Shown: one piece after another, positions 20,001-33,123 of the stretch
Position numbering within the stretch: position 1 is the stretch's first letter
Layout: every line of letters begins with the position of its first letter
Assembly (NCBI GenBank): GCA_032358165.1
Contig: JAALGY010000015.1
Span: 744,001 to 808,000 of the forward strand
From: Diplosphaera chodatii
Lineage: Eukaryota; Chlorophyta; Trebouxiophyceae; Prasiolales; Stichococcaceae
Length of the DNA stretch: 64,000 bases
Direction: 5' to 3'
Notes under the pieces: model-generated
What the model was told of the DNA's origin: nothing
The model's input: only the letters and a program-made list of their open reading frames with translations
The model's database searches: none
Translations under genes and position numbers: made by a program

Positions 20001-23000
20001 CCAGAGAGCCTTGCGTCACCGCAGCAAATTCTCACAGACGCCTCAAATGGCGCCTCAGACTACGGCAACAAGTTTGGCGAGCCGGTCTTGGCAGGCTACA
20101 CGCGGACCTTCGGAATGCGGTTGCCAAATGGCGAGCGCCGCGAGTGGATCAAGCCCATCATGTTCAGGTGCGGGCAAATACTGGAGTGCGAGCTGCTGGT
20201 GTCTGCTGCAGCTGCCCATATTGGAGCCGGCCTCAGCAGGAAGCGACAAGCGAAAGTACACCATGCATGGGCCATCATGTGCAAGCCTGTACCCCAAGGT
20301 GCATGCCAGATGGTGCTTGGCATTTGGTGCAGCGCCGGGTTGGGGCAGATCGACCACGACCACCTGGACAAGCTGCCTCCGGCTCTGGGCATGCTGGTCG
20401 TCAAGATCGGCGGCCCGGCGTACCGCATCGGGATGGGCGGCGGCGCGGCCTCCTCCGTGCCGTCCGGCGGCAGGGAGGGCGCCAATGCCGCAAACCTCGA
20501 CTTCAACGCCGTGCAGGTGATGGCAGCATGAATGAGGTGCATACTGCTGGCCATCACACACTGGTGTGCAGGGGTACTCGGGTCGGCTGCATGATGATCG
20601 AGCAGGAAGGTGCTGATAAAGAGTGTTATTGAGAGTGTGCGACTGACGCAAGTGGTAGCATGTCTGCAGCGGGGAGATGCGGAGATGGCGCAGAAGCTGT
20701 GGCGCGTGGTGCGGTCGTGTGTGGAGCTGGGCATGCGCAACCCCATCCAGCAGATCCACGATCAGGGCGCCGGTGGCAACTGCAACGTGGTGAAGGAGAT
20801 CATCTACCCGCTGGGCGCTGAGATCAACGTCCGCAAGGTGCGACGTCAGACTGACTGTGCTGTCTTGTCAACGGCTGGGTTGACTTTGCAGCTGCAAAGC
20901 CACTATGAATTCAAGCGCTGTGGGTGGATCAGCATGTGCTGTGTCCCATTGCAAACACCTTGTGTCTTGCCTTGTTGCCATTGGATGCTAAGTGTGGCCA
21001 GCACTTACTGCAGGTCAAGCTGGGCGACCCGACGATGTCGGTGCTGGAGATATGGGGCGCGGAGTACCAGGAGAACGACTGCCTGCTGCTCAAGCAGGAG
21101 GACTGCGCCGCCTTCGAGGCCATCTGCGCCCGCGAGCGCTGCAGCATGCAGGTGCGCACCGCTGTCTGCTCATGCTGGTCGCCTGCCAGTCTTTAATGTT
21201 GCGCATGCAGGTTGCGTGGATCCCGCGATGTACATTATCGTCACAGAGCCCCGCCTACCTGCAGGTGTTGGGCGAGATTGACGGCAGCGGGCGCATCACC
21301 CTGGTGGACCCCACCGCCCCCCCTGACGCGCCCACACCCGTGGACCTGGACCTGGAGAAGGTGACCTGTCACATGTTTGAACTGTTGCACTGGCATGTTA
21401 TTTTGACCTACGAAAGGGTATGCCGCCAGCCCCAGCTCGTGTGCAAAAGCTCAACCCTTGCCGCATGGTGTGCAGGTGCTGGGCAAGATGCCCAACAAGA
21501 CCTTCAAGTACCACCGGCAGCAGCCTGTGCACCAGGCGTTCACCCTCCCCGAGGTGCACATGGAGCAACATGCTGACTGGTGAACATCTGTCGACCCAGC
21601 CGCTGGCTATTTTAATGCAGCACATCTCTATGACACATCAGTCTTTATGCCAAGCTTAACGATGGTCTTGGAGCTGCTGCAGGGTACCACCGTTGCAGAT
21701 GCGCTGGACCGCGTGCTGAGGCTGCCGTCGGTTGCCTCGAAGCGCTTCCTGACCACAAAGGTCGACCGCAGCGTCGGCGGCCTAGTTGCGCAGCAGCAAT
21801 GTGTCGGCCCTCTGCAGGTGCACAGAAGTTGTGCCTTGCTTCCGGTCTCGAAAAGTCACACGCCCAGTAGTCACACGCAGTGCGTTCTGTGTCCTGGTAA
21901 TTACAAACCTATTTTCTACTGTGCATTTGCAATTGGCTTCTCGAATGAATGATGATTGTGTGCTTGCAGCTCCCGCTGGCAGATGTTGCAGTGATGGCGA
22001 AGTCGCACCAGGGGCTCACGGGGGCAGCCACATCCATTGGCGAGCAGCCCTACAAGGTGGGCTTGCCCCTCTGAGCCATGCATCATGATCCAAAAGCCAT
22101 CACATTTGTGCAGCTGAACCATGCGACAGCAATCAGGGCCAGGCTTACAGAGCCTTTAGCCAGGCGTCCTGCATACACTCGTGCAGGGCCTCATCAATCC
22201 GGCAGCCATGGCACGGCTGGCGCTGGGCGAGGCGCTGACCAACCTGGTGTGGGCCGCCGTCACGGCGCTGCCCGACATCAAGGCCAGCGTAAACTGGATG
22301 TACGCCGCCAAGATGGGGCAGGAGGGCGCCGTCATGTATGATGCTGCGGTCGCGCTCAGGTGACTGCGCTGGCCCATGCGATTCTACATGCCGAAAGCAT
22401 CCATATGCAGAGAGGGGTTGCCGCAGCTGCTGCTGATGCTGTACGGTGACGTCCCCAGGTGGTGGTGGCTAGTGGCATCAGTTTTGCTGTGCAGCCACAT
22501 GCATCTGCAGGCGTCGTTGCTGCTGTTGTGAGCTTGGGCACATGGCCTCAACAGGGACGCGATGATCGAGCTGGGGCTGGCGTGCGATGGCGGTAAGGAC
22601 TCCCTCTCGATGGCAGCGTCAGCGGGCGGCGAGACCGTCATGGCGCCTGGCAACCTGGTCATCTCCGCCTACGTCGGCTGCCCCGACATCACACTCACGG
22701 TGCGCCTGGCCATGCTCGGCGGAAGCTCAAACCCAATGCGTGGTGGCTCACCACCCAGAAAGTATGGCCCACATGAAGCCAATGTCGTGCGGCATCATCT
22801 GCTCACTGCAATCAGGCGCCCGCTGGCGTCAAAGGGGCTGATGCCATAGCTATATTCTTGCATGCAGGTGGACCCAGCGCTGCAGCTGCCAGGCAGCGGG
22901 CGGCTCATACATGTGGATCTTGCGGCTGGCGGCGCACGGCGGCTGGGCGGCTCGTGCCTCGCCCAAGCCTACCAGCAGGTCTGATGCTGCACCTTTCACC

Positions 23001-25983
23001 CGGCATAGTAAGATCATAAATACAATCGCGTCACCAGAGCCACTTTTCCCGGTCTCCTTGTCGGTAGGAGGGCGAGCAGAATGCTCTGGATATCGAGAAA
23101 TTGCGCTGCCACAGGCTTTGCACGCTTAATATAGCAGGCAGAGTGACCATTTGCGGCGTAACATCCATGTTCAGAAGTTCTGTCAGGCAGCATTGGGCAG
23201 CATGGGACATTTGCTGCCGAGCTGATGGAGTGTCGCATACAGTACCACCCTGGCGATACCGTTGCTGACAGCATTCGCGTCATCATGCCCAGATTGGGGA
23301 CGACTCGCCAGACGTGGAGGCAGGCACATTGGCAGCGGCATTCAATGCCACGCAGGCGCTGCTGCGACAGCGTGTCATCAGCTCAGGCCATGACATCAGC
23401 GATGGTGGCATTGCAGTCGCTCTGCTGGAGATGGCATTTGCTGGCAACACCGGCATCCAGGTACCTTTACAGTGTCCTGCACCGTATGACCAGGAGTCCA
23501 CACGACTGAAAGCATGCCAGATTGTGCGGTTTTGAGCACTTTGTTCGCTGGTTTGGTTAGGTCGATCTGCCAGCAGTCGGCGAGCCTCTAGCCACCCTCT
23601 TCGCCGAGGAGCTGGGCCTGCTGCTGGAGGTGGCGCCAGAACATGAGGCCGAGGTGCTGGCAGCATATGCAGACGCAGGGGTCTCAGCTACAGCCATCGG
23701 CTCAGTTGCAGCAGATGCCGGCGTCAGCATTGCAGTTGGCGGCCAGCAGCAGATCTCAGGTCGGCCACTCGACATGCACACGCAAACCGCGTGGACAAGG
23801 CGCCCCACTCCATTGCATACCCTTCTGCCTAATGCTGCACCTGCTGATTTCACGGAAGCAGACAAGCTCCCGGCTGGTGGGGCCACAGCGTGATTCGGCT
23901 AGAAAGGTTGGCACTGCTGTGCAGGCACTGCACCAGAGCTGCGGGATGTGTGGGAGCAGACCAGCTTCCGGCTCGAGCGGCTGCAGGCAGCGGAGGCCAC
24001 CGTCGCAGAGGAGCAGGCCGGCCTCGCGGCACGCACCGCCCCGCAGTGGCGCCTCACCTACACCCCCGAGTGGACGCCGCCCGACAAGCTGGCCGCCCAG
24101 GACAAGGTGGCTGCCCGAGCAGAGCTGCCTCCACATGTCAATCGCACACCCTTGCAGGAACACCCGTGCCTGTGTCACAGCAGGGGCTGACATGCTGAGG
24201 CTTGTGTGGAGTGTGTGCCCTCTGCTGCTGGGTGTCTCACGTGTGTGGACGGTTTTTTCCCTCATGTGCCCGGGTTGTGGCATCTGCAGGTGCGGGTGGC
24301 AGTGCTGCGGGAGGAGGGCAGCAACGGGGACCGGGAGATGGCGTCGGCCATCCACGCCGCTGGCATGGAGCCCTGGGACATCACCATGTCCGACCTGCTG
24401 GACGGCCGCGCCTCCCTCGACTCCTTCCAGGGTGCGGGCCTCTGATGCGGGTCGTGACTGTGGCTGTGGCATGACATGCCGCACCATCTGACCTGCTGGC
24501 TGTCTGCACCTGAACCAGGTCCCGATCCGCGTTGTGCGGCTCTTGCGGTTCGCAGGCCACGTACTTACATGAGTTTATGGCAATGGAAGGTCCGTATACA
24601 GCAGATTGATTGATGCCCGTCGTCTTGCAGGCATTGTGTTTGTGGGTGGCTTCAGCTACGCAGATGTGCTGGAGAGTGCAAAGGGCTGGGCTGGCACCAT
24701 CCGCTACAACAGCAGCCTGTGGGCGAGCTTCCAGGCCTTTTATGCACGCCCTGACACCTGGTAAGCTGCTGTACAACTCTCTTCCGAACAACGCAACTGC
24801 TTGCGCATGACTAGTCGTCCAAACCCAGCCATTTGTGGGTCATGTATTTCAGTGACCTGGGATTGATGGGTTGCATTCTGGAGTGTACTGTTGCTGTGAC
24901 CACAAGCCGCAGAGCTGATCAGCGTAGAAGAGTAGGGTCGCTGCCACCGCAGGTCGCTGGGCGTGTGCAATGGGTGCCAGCTGATGGCGCTGCTGGGGTG
25001 GGTGCCGGGGACTGCCGGCGGGCCGGACGGCCCGCTGCTGCCCAGCGACCAGCAGCCGCGCTTCCTGCACAACGACTCCGGCCGGTGCGGTCGCCGTGCA
25101 GCTTGTCACCCTGCGGGCCATTGTCGTCCTGCTGCCTCGGCGCACCCACTGATGCAGGCTGGTGACCAGGTCGTTGCTCTCAGCCAGCGCAAGTGCTGCT
25201 GCTGTCGACACGTTGCATCAGTGCAGTGAGACTGGTTCTGTGGCCCAGGTTCGAGAGTCGGTGGACGACAGTGGAGGTGCGGGAGGGCAGCCCCGCCATC
25301 ATGTTGGCCGGCATGGCCGGCAGCAACCTGGGCATCTGGTGCGTACATGGGTTGCGACATCTGGTGTTGCTTGCAGTCCATATCTGTCGGGTGCGTTGGA
25401 GATGCTATTGCTGTGTGTGCTGAGCCTGTGTGGTGCTTTGCGTCAGGTGTGCACATGGCGAGGGCCGGTGCTTCTTCCCGGACGCTGCTGTTCGTGACAC
25501 AGTGCTGCAGGACAACCTCGCACCTTTGCGGTGCGGCACCGGCACTGTCTACTGTCGTAGATTGCTCATTCACCCGTGGCACAATATATAGCTGCATGTG
25601 CCATATGCTGTTGTTGCTGCGTGCAGGTACACGAACCCGGCTGGCGAGAGCACAGAGGTGTACCCTTTCAACCCCAACGGCAGCGTTGATGGCATTGCGG
25701 CTCTGTGCTCCCCCGATGGGTGAGCTATTTTGCTGGACAAGCTATGTCGCATGTTGTCTTTGGTCTAGGCTGTACCCCTGCAATAGGGCATGCGTGTCAC
25801 TTACTCTCAACATCATCACCGTGTAGGCGGCACCTGGCGCTGATGCCTCACCCGGAGCGCTGCTACCTGGCGTGGCAGAACCCCTGGGTGCCCAAGGAGC
25901 TGGGCCTGTCGGCCGATGGGCCCGGCCCCTGGCTGCGGCTGTTCCAGAACGCACGCACCTGGGCAGAAGGCCACCGTGCCTAA
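17028..25983 (+). CDS. PURL: Phosphoribosylformylglycinamidine synthase (FGAM synthase, PurL)
   Basis: De novo purine enzyme converting FGAR, ATP and glutamine to FGAM. About 30 exons span 9 kb. The first exon (from 17028 or the ATG at 17043) looks like a transit peptide ([20 protein letters not shown]) and joins in frame to [20 protein letters not shown]. Landmarks are VELFDIAQ then [20 protein letters not shown] (18930-19200), [36 protein letters not shown] (19690), [20 protein letters not shown] (20405) and [20 protein letters not shown] (20760). Then come [20 protein letters not shown] (21740), [20 protein letters not shown] (22580) and [20 protein letters not shown] (23380). The glutaminase domain has [20 protein letters not shown] (24310), [32 protein letters not shown] with the nucleophile Cys (24965), and [12 protein letters not shown] with the catalytic His/Glu (25843). 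All key motifs are intact. A TGTAA at 25994-25998, the usual green algal polyadenylation signal, follows the stop closely. Confidence 0.97.
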
Positions 25984-26555
25984 CCACATCGACTGTAATG
26001 CCCTCTCGCTACACAACCTCTTCGGCTTTTTTGGCAGCCCCACTCATGCCACCTCTGGGCTGCTTGGCCAGCACAAACAGGTCACACTGTGCGCTTTGGG
26101 CCACCGCTTGGCAGCAGGATTGTACATGTAGATATTCTGATCTTAATGAAGTGTGTGTCGGGGTTTGCAGTAGATTGATGCTGCCGTTTGCAGCAGGATA
26201 GGCCGCTAATGAAGGAAATCCTCAAGGGTGCTCTGGTCCAATGGCATCAGCTGGATCAGCACGTTGGTTCCAGGATCAGCACTAGTGCTACAGGGTTGCC
26301 ATGAGCAAGTCCCATGGTGCACAAGCTGTTGATACAGTGCCATCATCACCTGCCCCGCCGCCTCACAAGCTAACTTGCATAGATATTGCGTCCTGATACA
26401 TCGCAATCCCATTTGCAACCGGCAATCCGACAGCACACATCCTTAGACAGTTGCAGCTGGTGACACCAAGGCACCGTGTCATAGCTCGCCAAGACGTTGC
26501 CGATATCATCATGTTGACATAGCGTGGTAACAAGGTTTGATCAGGCGACATCGTG
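25984..26555. other. Spacer between FGAM synthase and endonuclease G genes
   Basis: A 572-base gap holding the 3' UTR of PurL and the promoter of the next gene. No exon, repeat or RNA gene was recognised. Confidence 0.35.
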
Positions 26556-29402
26556 ATGCTGCGCCTTCCCCCTTTTGTCAGGTATGTGTAGAGTCTTGCA
26601 AGACGGCTGGCGCTGTCTGACACGATGCTCATGTGTCTGATGTGGAAACGTAGGCCGGTGTGATTTACAAACTCAGTCCAAGGGATCAGCAATCATTGAG
26701 ATCTAATCTACACTTGTGCCGTGTGTCCAGGGGCGCCGGATTTGGCATTGCGGTTGGCGCCGCAGCGGGCGCTGGGTTGGCCATACTTCTCCAGCAGCAA
26801 CATGGTGCAACACAACGGAGACAACACGCAGTGCTGGATCCTGCTTTCAACAACATCCGTTGGTGCCCATGCCGAGCTTTGATGTGCAATGCAGGCTCGC
26901 GTACCCAGCGGCATGCGCCAAGTGACAGCCCCGTCTTTAAGTATGGTGAGCAAACGTGCTGGGCGACAGCTCAATAGCAATTTCAGTCAAACGCAAAAAC
27001 TTGCACCCGGCTGAGTATCAGATGTGACTTCAGCGACCTTTTGCGCATGTCTGCAGGCATGCCAGTCAGTGACGTGCTGCGCGACTACGATCAGTTTGCA
27101 GTGTCATTTGACACACGGCTCCGCAACCCACGGTGGTACGTGAGTTGGAACCCCGCTTGAGTGTTGACGTGGCTGTGCCATTGCGCTTTGACTGTCACTC
27201 AGATGGCACTTCCCATTCCCGCCGTTGGTTTGATGCCGTCCAACTTCCGCAGGGTTCTGGAGCGCGTCACCAAGGACAGCTGCTCGGGCGCCGGCAACCG
27301 GGCAGCGGCGGTGTTTGAAGAGGACGACGGCATCGACGCCCGCTTCCGCAACAAGCTCACCGACTTCCAGATGAGCGGCTACGACCGTGGCCACATGGTG
27401 GGCCTTGCCAGGGCGTGCCAAGTCAAAGGAAAACCCTACTTTCTGTACAGCTCTTACATCAGCTAGCCGAGTGCCATCCTGCTATGTGCTTACTGAGGAC
27501 ATGCTCACATGCACACGCATCATGACTGACGTAGGGTCCATAGTTGACGTGCTGCGCAGGCACCGGCAGCCAACCATAAGGGGTCGCAAAAGGCGCTAGA
27601 AGAGACCTTCAAGCTGACCAACATCTCACCGCAGGTTGGCAAGGGCTTCAACAGGTGTGCACTGTTCATAGGGGTCTGCTCTTCGTTGTCGACATGGTGT
27701 TCGTAGTCCACATGGTGTACGCGACTCACAGTACAGCATGATGCAGCTCAACATCGCCTGTCAGCTTGCAAGGATCCATGACATGCGCAGGGACTACTGG
27801 GCACGCTTTGAACACTTTGTGAAGCAGCTGACGAACACCTGTGACGAGGTCAGCAATGCAAGTGCCTGCCATACGCGTATGGCCCATGTGTATGTGTCCG
27901 CAGTTGCCGGCAGCTGGTCCTCACAAATGCCTCCTGCTCGACAGGTATTTGTGGTCACGGGACCATTGTACCTGCCGCGGCTCACACGTAACGGCTACAG
28001 CATGGGCTTCTCGCTCATCGGTGACGTATGGCTTCCATGCAGCTGTCGATGTGCTAGTCTGCAGCGCGTGCAAGGTCACTCTACATGCTGCTTGTGATAT
28101 GACCTGTTGGGTGCCAGACAGAGATGCGCTGCTTGTGCTGTTCTGCAGGTGCCGAACCTGGTCGGGGTTCCCACCCACTTCTTTAAGGTTGTGCTGGCAG
28201 AGAGCAAGTCTCGCAACAAGCTGGGTGCCAAGCCGGTGAATGGTGGTGAATGTCCAGACGCTGCTTAGGGAGACCTTTATGTTGTTCCGACGTCCATGTT
28301 GTGCCTGAAGTGGGTGGTGCACGCACTCGCAGCACACTGATGTACAGAGCTATGTGTCACTGCAGACAGTTGTGGGCGCGTTCGTGATGCCAAATGCGCC
28401 GATTGACCCCGACATGCCACTGACGTCCTTCACTGTCCCGCTGGAGGCGCTGGAGTCTGCGTCAGGGCTGCGCTTCTTCCCAGTGCGCACGCACTGCATT
28501 GCAGCATGGCCAACGTGCATGCCATTGCTGCAGGGCCATCTGCAATCAAGGCAACAAAACCCAGCTGTCAGTCGATTATTTCACAGGAGCTAACAGGCTG
28601 CATTGCAATGTTTGTAGGACTACTTGACGCTTCCTAAGCGGCAGGCTTTGGACTCGTCAGCGCTGGGCTGGCAGCAGGAGGGCCGGCGCATTGGGCGGCG
28701 TGCACCGGCAAGAGCCCTCTATGCACCTGGGTGTCACTTTGACACATGTGTACATCATCAACTATGTGCGTGTGCTTGCAAATGCAAACAAACAGCAGCG
28801 GCGCAGCAGCCGGTGAGGGGCACACGGCTGGCTGCAGTATCAGCACGAGATCATTTCCTGCAGGACTTCAATTTCTTCTTGGACCAGCAGCCAGTCAGTG
28901 CCAGCGCCAGCAGCCGCCTTCTAGCAGAGCCAGAAAAGCGGAAACGTGGTGGGGTCATGTTTGGCGCTTGACTTCTGTTCCAGATGCTGTCTGCACATGA
29001 TAAGCCTGGTTTCTATACTGCATTGCTGAAGGTGCCGAGGGCAGATGGCGTGCTGCTGTACAGGGCGCCCCAGGAAGGTGATATCCTCCCCAGAGGACAA
29101 CACGCCTTTGCTAGAAACCGTCAAAGGTGTGCATGCGCTTGGGCTCTTATAGGCTGCATGCGAATTGCTTCGCCCCCATACGTCAACACTTGCATGGTTG
29201 TATTGCAATGTTGTTCGGAAGGTTCTCAAGGGGTATGGGTCCGCGACGTGCAGGTGGCTGGGGCACCCTGCACATATGTGACCATGTGGCCTGCAGGCTG
29301 CCACCACCCGAGTTCTGGAAGCCTCCAGCCGAGCGGTCTGGATCTGCACCCCTTCCGCCACTGCAGGTTTGTGCGACTACCAGCCAATTGCGGTCACGCT
29401 GA
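26556..29402 (+). CDS. ENDOG: Endonuclease G-like mitochondrial DNA/RNA nuclease
   Basis: DNA/RNA non-specific nuclease of the ENDOG/NUC1 family. Exon 1 (26556-26581, MLRLPPFVR) joins in frame to GAGFGIAVGAAAGAGLAILL, a membrane or targeting segment. Then come SPVFKYGMPVSDVLRDYDQF and AVSFDTRLRNPRW (26930-27133), FRNKLTDFQMSGYDRGHM with the catalytic D-R-G-H (near 27390), and APAANHKGSQKALEETFKLT followed by NISPQVGKGFNRDYWARF. The last stretch contains the conserved Asn residues. FVVTGPLYLPR (27945), VGVPTHFFKVVLAESKS (28160) and PLEALESASGLRFFPDYL follow. The family C-terminus seems to be TLHICDHVACRLPPPEFW then KPPAERSGS (29260-29345). Between 28660 and 29220 is a non-conserved linker with FNFFLDQQPVSASAS and EPEKRKR whose splicing I could not settle; a stop at 28969-28971 would give a shorter isoform. 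Confidence 0.88.
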
Positions 29403-30446
29403 GTGTATGAATGGCGTCAAACACGCATATTGAGCGGAAGTTGGCTGCACGTGTCACAGGTTGGCGCAGCAGCATCTGCGGGTCACCTCAGCCATCAAGG
29501 CAGTGCTGGCAGGGCAAACAGTGTTTGACGTCTAGACACAGTAGGGTGGGTCGGTGCAAAGTCGCAATGCAGTTGTGGCAGCAACCTCAGGTTGTCAGTG
29601 CTGCTCAACGCATAGACGGCGGACAAATGGACAATTGGTCACTGGCATCATGGGGGTTTACTGCGGCGCGGAAGACGGAGGGTTCTCCGGGTGCAACAGG
29701 AATGGGTGTGTAGTCTCAGACCAAGCCCAACGCAACGCAGATCACACGCCCATTCGCTCTGATGTGCGGTGGTGAAATTGTGTCTCGCCTCGGCTCCGTT
29801 GCGGCCGCCAGACAGCACTGCGGCGGGAGGAGACCGAGTCAAGTAGTCTTCACGAGTGTCCGATACAGGTCTTGTGACTGATTGCACGGCAGCATTGGCC
29901 GACGGGCGTGACCATTCGTGCATCTGGAACAGTCTCGACAAGTGCGAGGTTGCTTATGTGGTATTCGCGCCGTATCAGCCTCCGTCACGGCGTGACACGA
30001 GCAGTGGTATTGGTCAGCTGAACAGGTGGTGAGCTGTCACCCCGTATTGTTTGGCTCACGGACTAAACGCTGGCATCGGCACCTTTCATAGCGTGAAAGC
30101 GCCACGCTCATATAACGTCGCCGCTGTCCTTGGCGCCCTTATCGCGGTCGATGACAGCACGAGTGCAGCCCTGCTGGGTTGAGTCAGACAGCTGCAGCCA
30201 AGCAAACAGCCGTGGTGACAGCACGGCAACGGCTATCATCGACGTCGTCCGTGTGGTATGATCATCTGCTGTACGATCGTCATGTCAGGTGTACATAGGG
30301 CCCGACATGCTTGATAAATGCATGTGCTGATGTGAGGAGCAGCCTCCACAACGCCGTGCGTATGTGCGCGTAGGCTGACTGCATGCCGTGAAGGAGCACT
30401 GAAGGTGCAGCGGCAGGGCTGCTCTGGTCGGATTGGTGTCGCCAGC
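29403..30446. other. 1 kb spacer, nothing recognised
   Basis: Between endonuclease G and the coiled-coil membrane protein, both on the + strand. No conserved exon, tandem repeat or RNA gene is evident. It should contain the promoter of the downstream gene. Confidence 0.35.
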
Positions 30447-33123
30447 ATGGCTGCGCACATCACGCCGCGTGCCATTGTGCAGTACGGAAGCGTGCTGCTC
30501 ACCATTGTGGTGGTGTACAATCTTGGCCGACATCTTCGGGCAGGCGACGGGCCCAGGTCTGTCTCTGCCTGGCTTTGAACCCGTGCAGCCATACTTCATA
30601 CACATGTATGCCTGTGCACTACCTGCACCTGTACTGCTGCTGACACTACCTGCACAGCTGCGGGTGAGAGTTAGTGGACGACGCTGAGACCTCTCTGCTG
30701 CGAATGCGCAGCAAAGCGGAGCAGGACATCGCCAGTATGCTGTCCAGGCAGCAGCGCATGGATGGCGACCTGAAGCGGCTGCGGAACCTCATGGAGGACC
30801 TGCGCACTGATCTGAAGACTGCACGTGGCGCACAGGTGCAAACACACCCCTATTCGCAAGCATCCAGTACTGGTCAGTCGTGGCCCTGGTGCCCTGGTGT
30901 CACGTGGGCCCTCCGCTGTGGTAGCTGGCACGGCACTGAGCGCGCCAACTGTTTGACCAGTTGAAGAGGGCTACCTGCGCAGGCCGACACCGTCAAAGCT
31001 GTGCGAGAGGCGGCGGAGCAGGAGGCCAGCAAGCAGGTGGCGGCAGTGGTGTCGCAGCTGAAGAGCGGCCAGGCAGCACTGACGAAGCTGGGCAGGGTGG
31101 CGGAGGCGCAGCAGCAGCAGATCGAGGCTGTCCAGGTGCTGCGCCTGACCAGCACAGCTACATTCGCTGCCTGCAGACCCAAGTTGCTGCTTCATGCGAA
31201 CATACACTGGCTGACAGCTGCAATCTTTGCAGGCCAAGCTGCACATGGCGGTACATGCGGATTCGCAGCATGAGGCGGCACTGCTAGCTCTCCGAGAGGT
31301 GCAGGCTGCATCCCACTGTCACCAAGTCGTGTGTGAGCTGGTCCAGCGACGTGATGCATGTGTTTTCTCTGGTAGCACAACCCCGTTATGTGCCTTGCAG
31401 GAGCATGCAAAACACCTTGCTGACAGCAGCAGAGCCGAGCGGAGCGTGCGAGAGCAGGGAGCAAACACAGCTCAGCAGAAGCAGCTGGGGCGCAAGAGCA
31501 GCAGCAACAACAGCAACGGCAGCAGCAAGGAGCTGGGCAGGAAGCAAGGCGCTGCGCTGCTGCCGAAGCGCGGGTCGTCTTCTGACGAGACCAGCTCCGG
31601 CGTGTCCGCTGGCGGCGGCGGCAGCCACCTGAGCATTGCGCAGCGTGCGGGGCTGCGCTCAGATGTCGGTGCGACTGGCATCAGCACCAGCGGCAGCAGT
31701 CAGGACGGCAGCCAGCTGGGCGGCGCAGCGCAGTTGGACCAGCATGCCAGGCAGCAGGTGCTGGCGGGGCGTGATCCGCACAGGATTGTGGCTGCGCACC
31801 AGGCAGGCGCCCCGGCAGCGGCGCCGGAAGATATCGCCCAGGACTCAGCAGCCCTGCTGGATGCGCACGCGGCAGTGCTGGCAGCCAAGAAGGCAGAGCA
31901 TGCGGAGCGACAGCAGGCGGGCACTGGGGAGGCTGCCGGCCTGGCAGGCGGCGGAGGCATTGCAGGTGCACAGCGCGAGGTCGTGGTCACGAAGTATGGG
32001 GCGCACTGGGTGCACATTGCTGACTTCGGAGGGTGCTGCAGAGCTTCAGCAGTCAGCATGCATGCGACGTGTTTAGAACGTGCACAGGGGTCCTGCACAC
32101 GTGAGGGAAGTGATGCCCATCGGACATGAGCCGCAGGTGCGGTGTCGGGCATGACGGCCAACCGGCCCACGGGCGCGCCTGGGGCTGAGGAGGCTGCGGC
32201 GCCCGCTGCAGGCGCCCTCACGGGCGCGGAGCTTGCAGACCCCTTTCAGGCGGTGAGCGTCGGCGGACATCTAGAGTCCTGAAACACTGCAATGCAGCTC
32301 GCTCCAGGCCTTGGAATATTCAAGATACCCGTCCTACAAGCGGGCATTTGTGTCATCGCAGGTGCAGGACCAGGCACAGCTGGTGACCGGCGCTGGCACC
32401 GGCGACCGTGCCCTGGAGCGTGAAGCCAGCAGCCTGCGCGATGCCGTGGCTCCAGCCTCAGCGGCCGCCACTGCTGAGGTCACCGCCAGGGAGCTGGTGC
32501 AGGCCCTGGACCAGGGGGCCGCCGCCAGCGCAGCGGCTCCCGCAGACGGCGGCAGCGCGCTCGGTGGAGGGCTTGCCGACCCAGCTGCAGCCCGGGCAGT
32601 GATGCTGGACGCTGCCAAGGCAGCGCGTGCGACGCAGAGCGCTGAACCTGGCAGCGCAAGCGCCGGCGGCGAGAGAATCCAGGATGCAGCGGCAAAGCAG
32701 CGGGCCGCCATAATGGCGGCTGCGGGCAAGGCAGCCCACGAGCAGCGTCTCGACGCACTTGCAGGCGGCGGTGGCAGCATAAGCGGCAGCAGAGGGTCTG
32801 AAGATAGCAGTGCCTCCGGGGTGGACATCAGCGGCCTGCAGCGGGCGGCGGCCGTGCGGCTTGGGGGCGGCAACGACGACATCGGCAGCGTCTTTGGGTC
32901 GTCTGGGTCTGGGGGCCCTGACAGTGACACCAGCAGCCTGGGCACTGGCAGCAGTGGGTCGGGGGCAGCAGACAGCGTCAGCAGCAGCAATGATGGCGAT
33001 CCTGCTAGCAGCGGTCAGTCAGGCAATGGTGCAGCAGACCCGCTTGAGGCCTTTGAGGCTGTGCTGAATAGCAGGGCAGATGCAAACCCCAAGATTGGCA
33101 CTGACGGAGTTGCCCGCCAGTAG
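30447..33123 (+). CDS. Signal-anchored coiled-coil protein, Ala/Gly/Ser-rich, unknown family
   Basis: No family recognised. The start at 30447 gives MAAHITPRAIVQYGSVLLTI followed by VVVYNLGRHLRAGD, one membrane helix close to the N-terminus. The following exons are charged heptad-like helices: LRMRSKAEQDIASMLSRQQR then MDGDLKRLRNLMEDLRTDLK (30690-30830), VREAAEQEASKQVAAVVSQL (31000), and LHMAVHADSQHEAALLALRE (31237). Exons at 31400-31965 and 32137-32252 and a long last exon (32360-33123) are rich in Ala, Gly, Ser and Gln, for instance GSSKELGRKQGAALLPKRGS and SGSGGPDSDTSSLGTGSSG. The stop is at 33121. A short N-terminal anchor plus coiled coil suggests a type II ER or Golgi membrane tether or stalk with no enzyme domain; this is inference. 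Intron joins in the middle are approximate. Confidence 0.62.
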
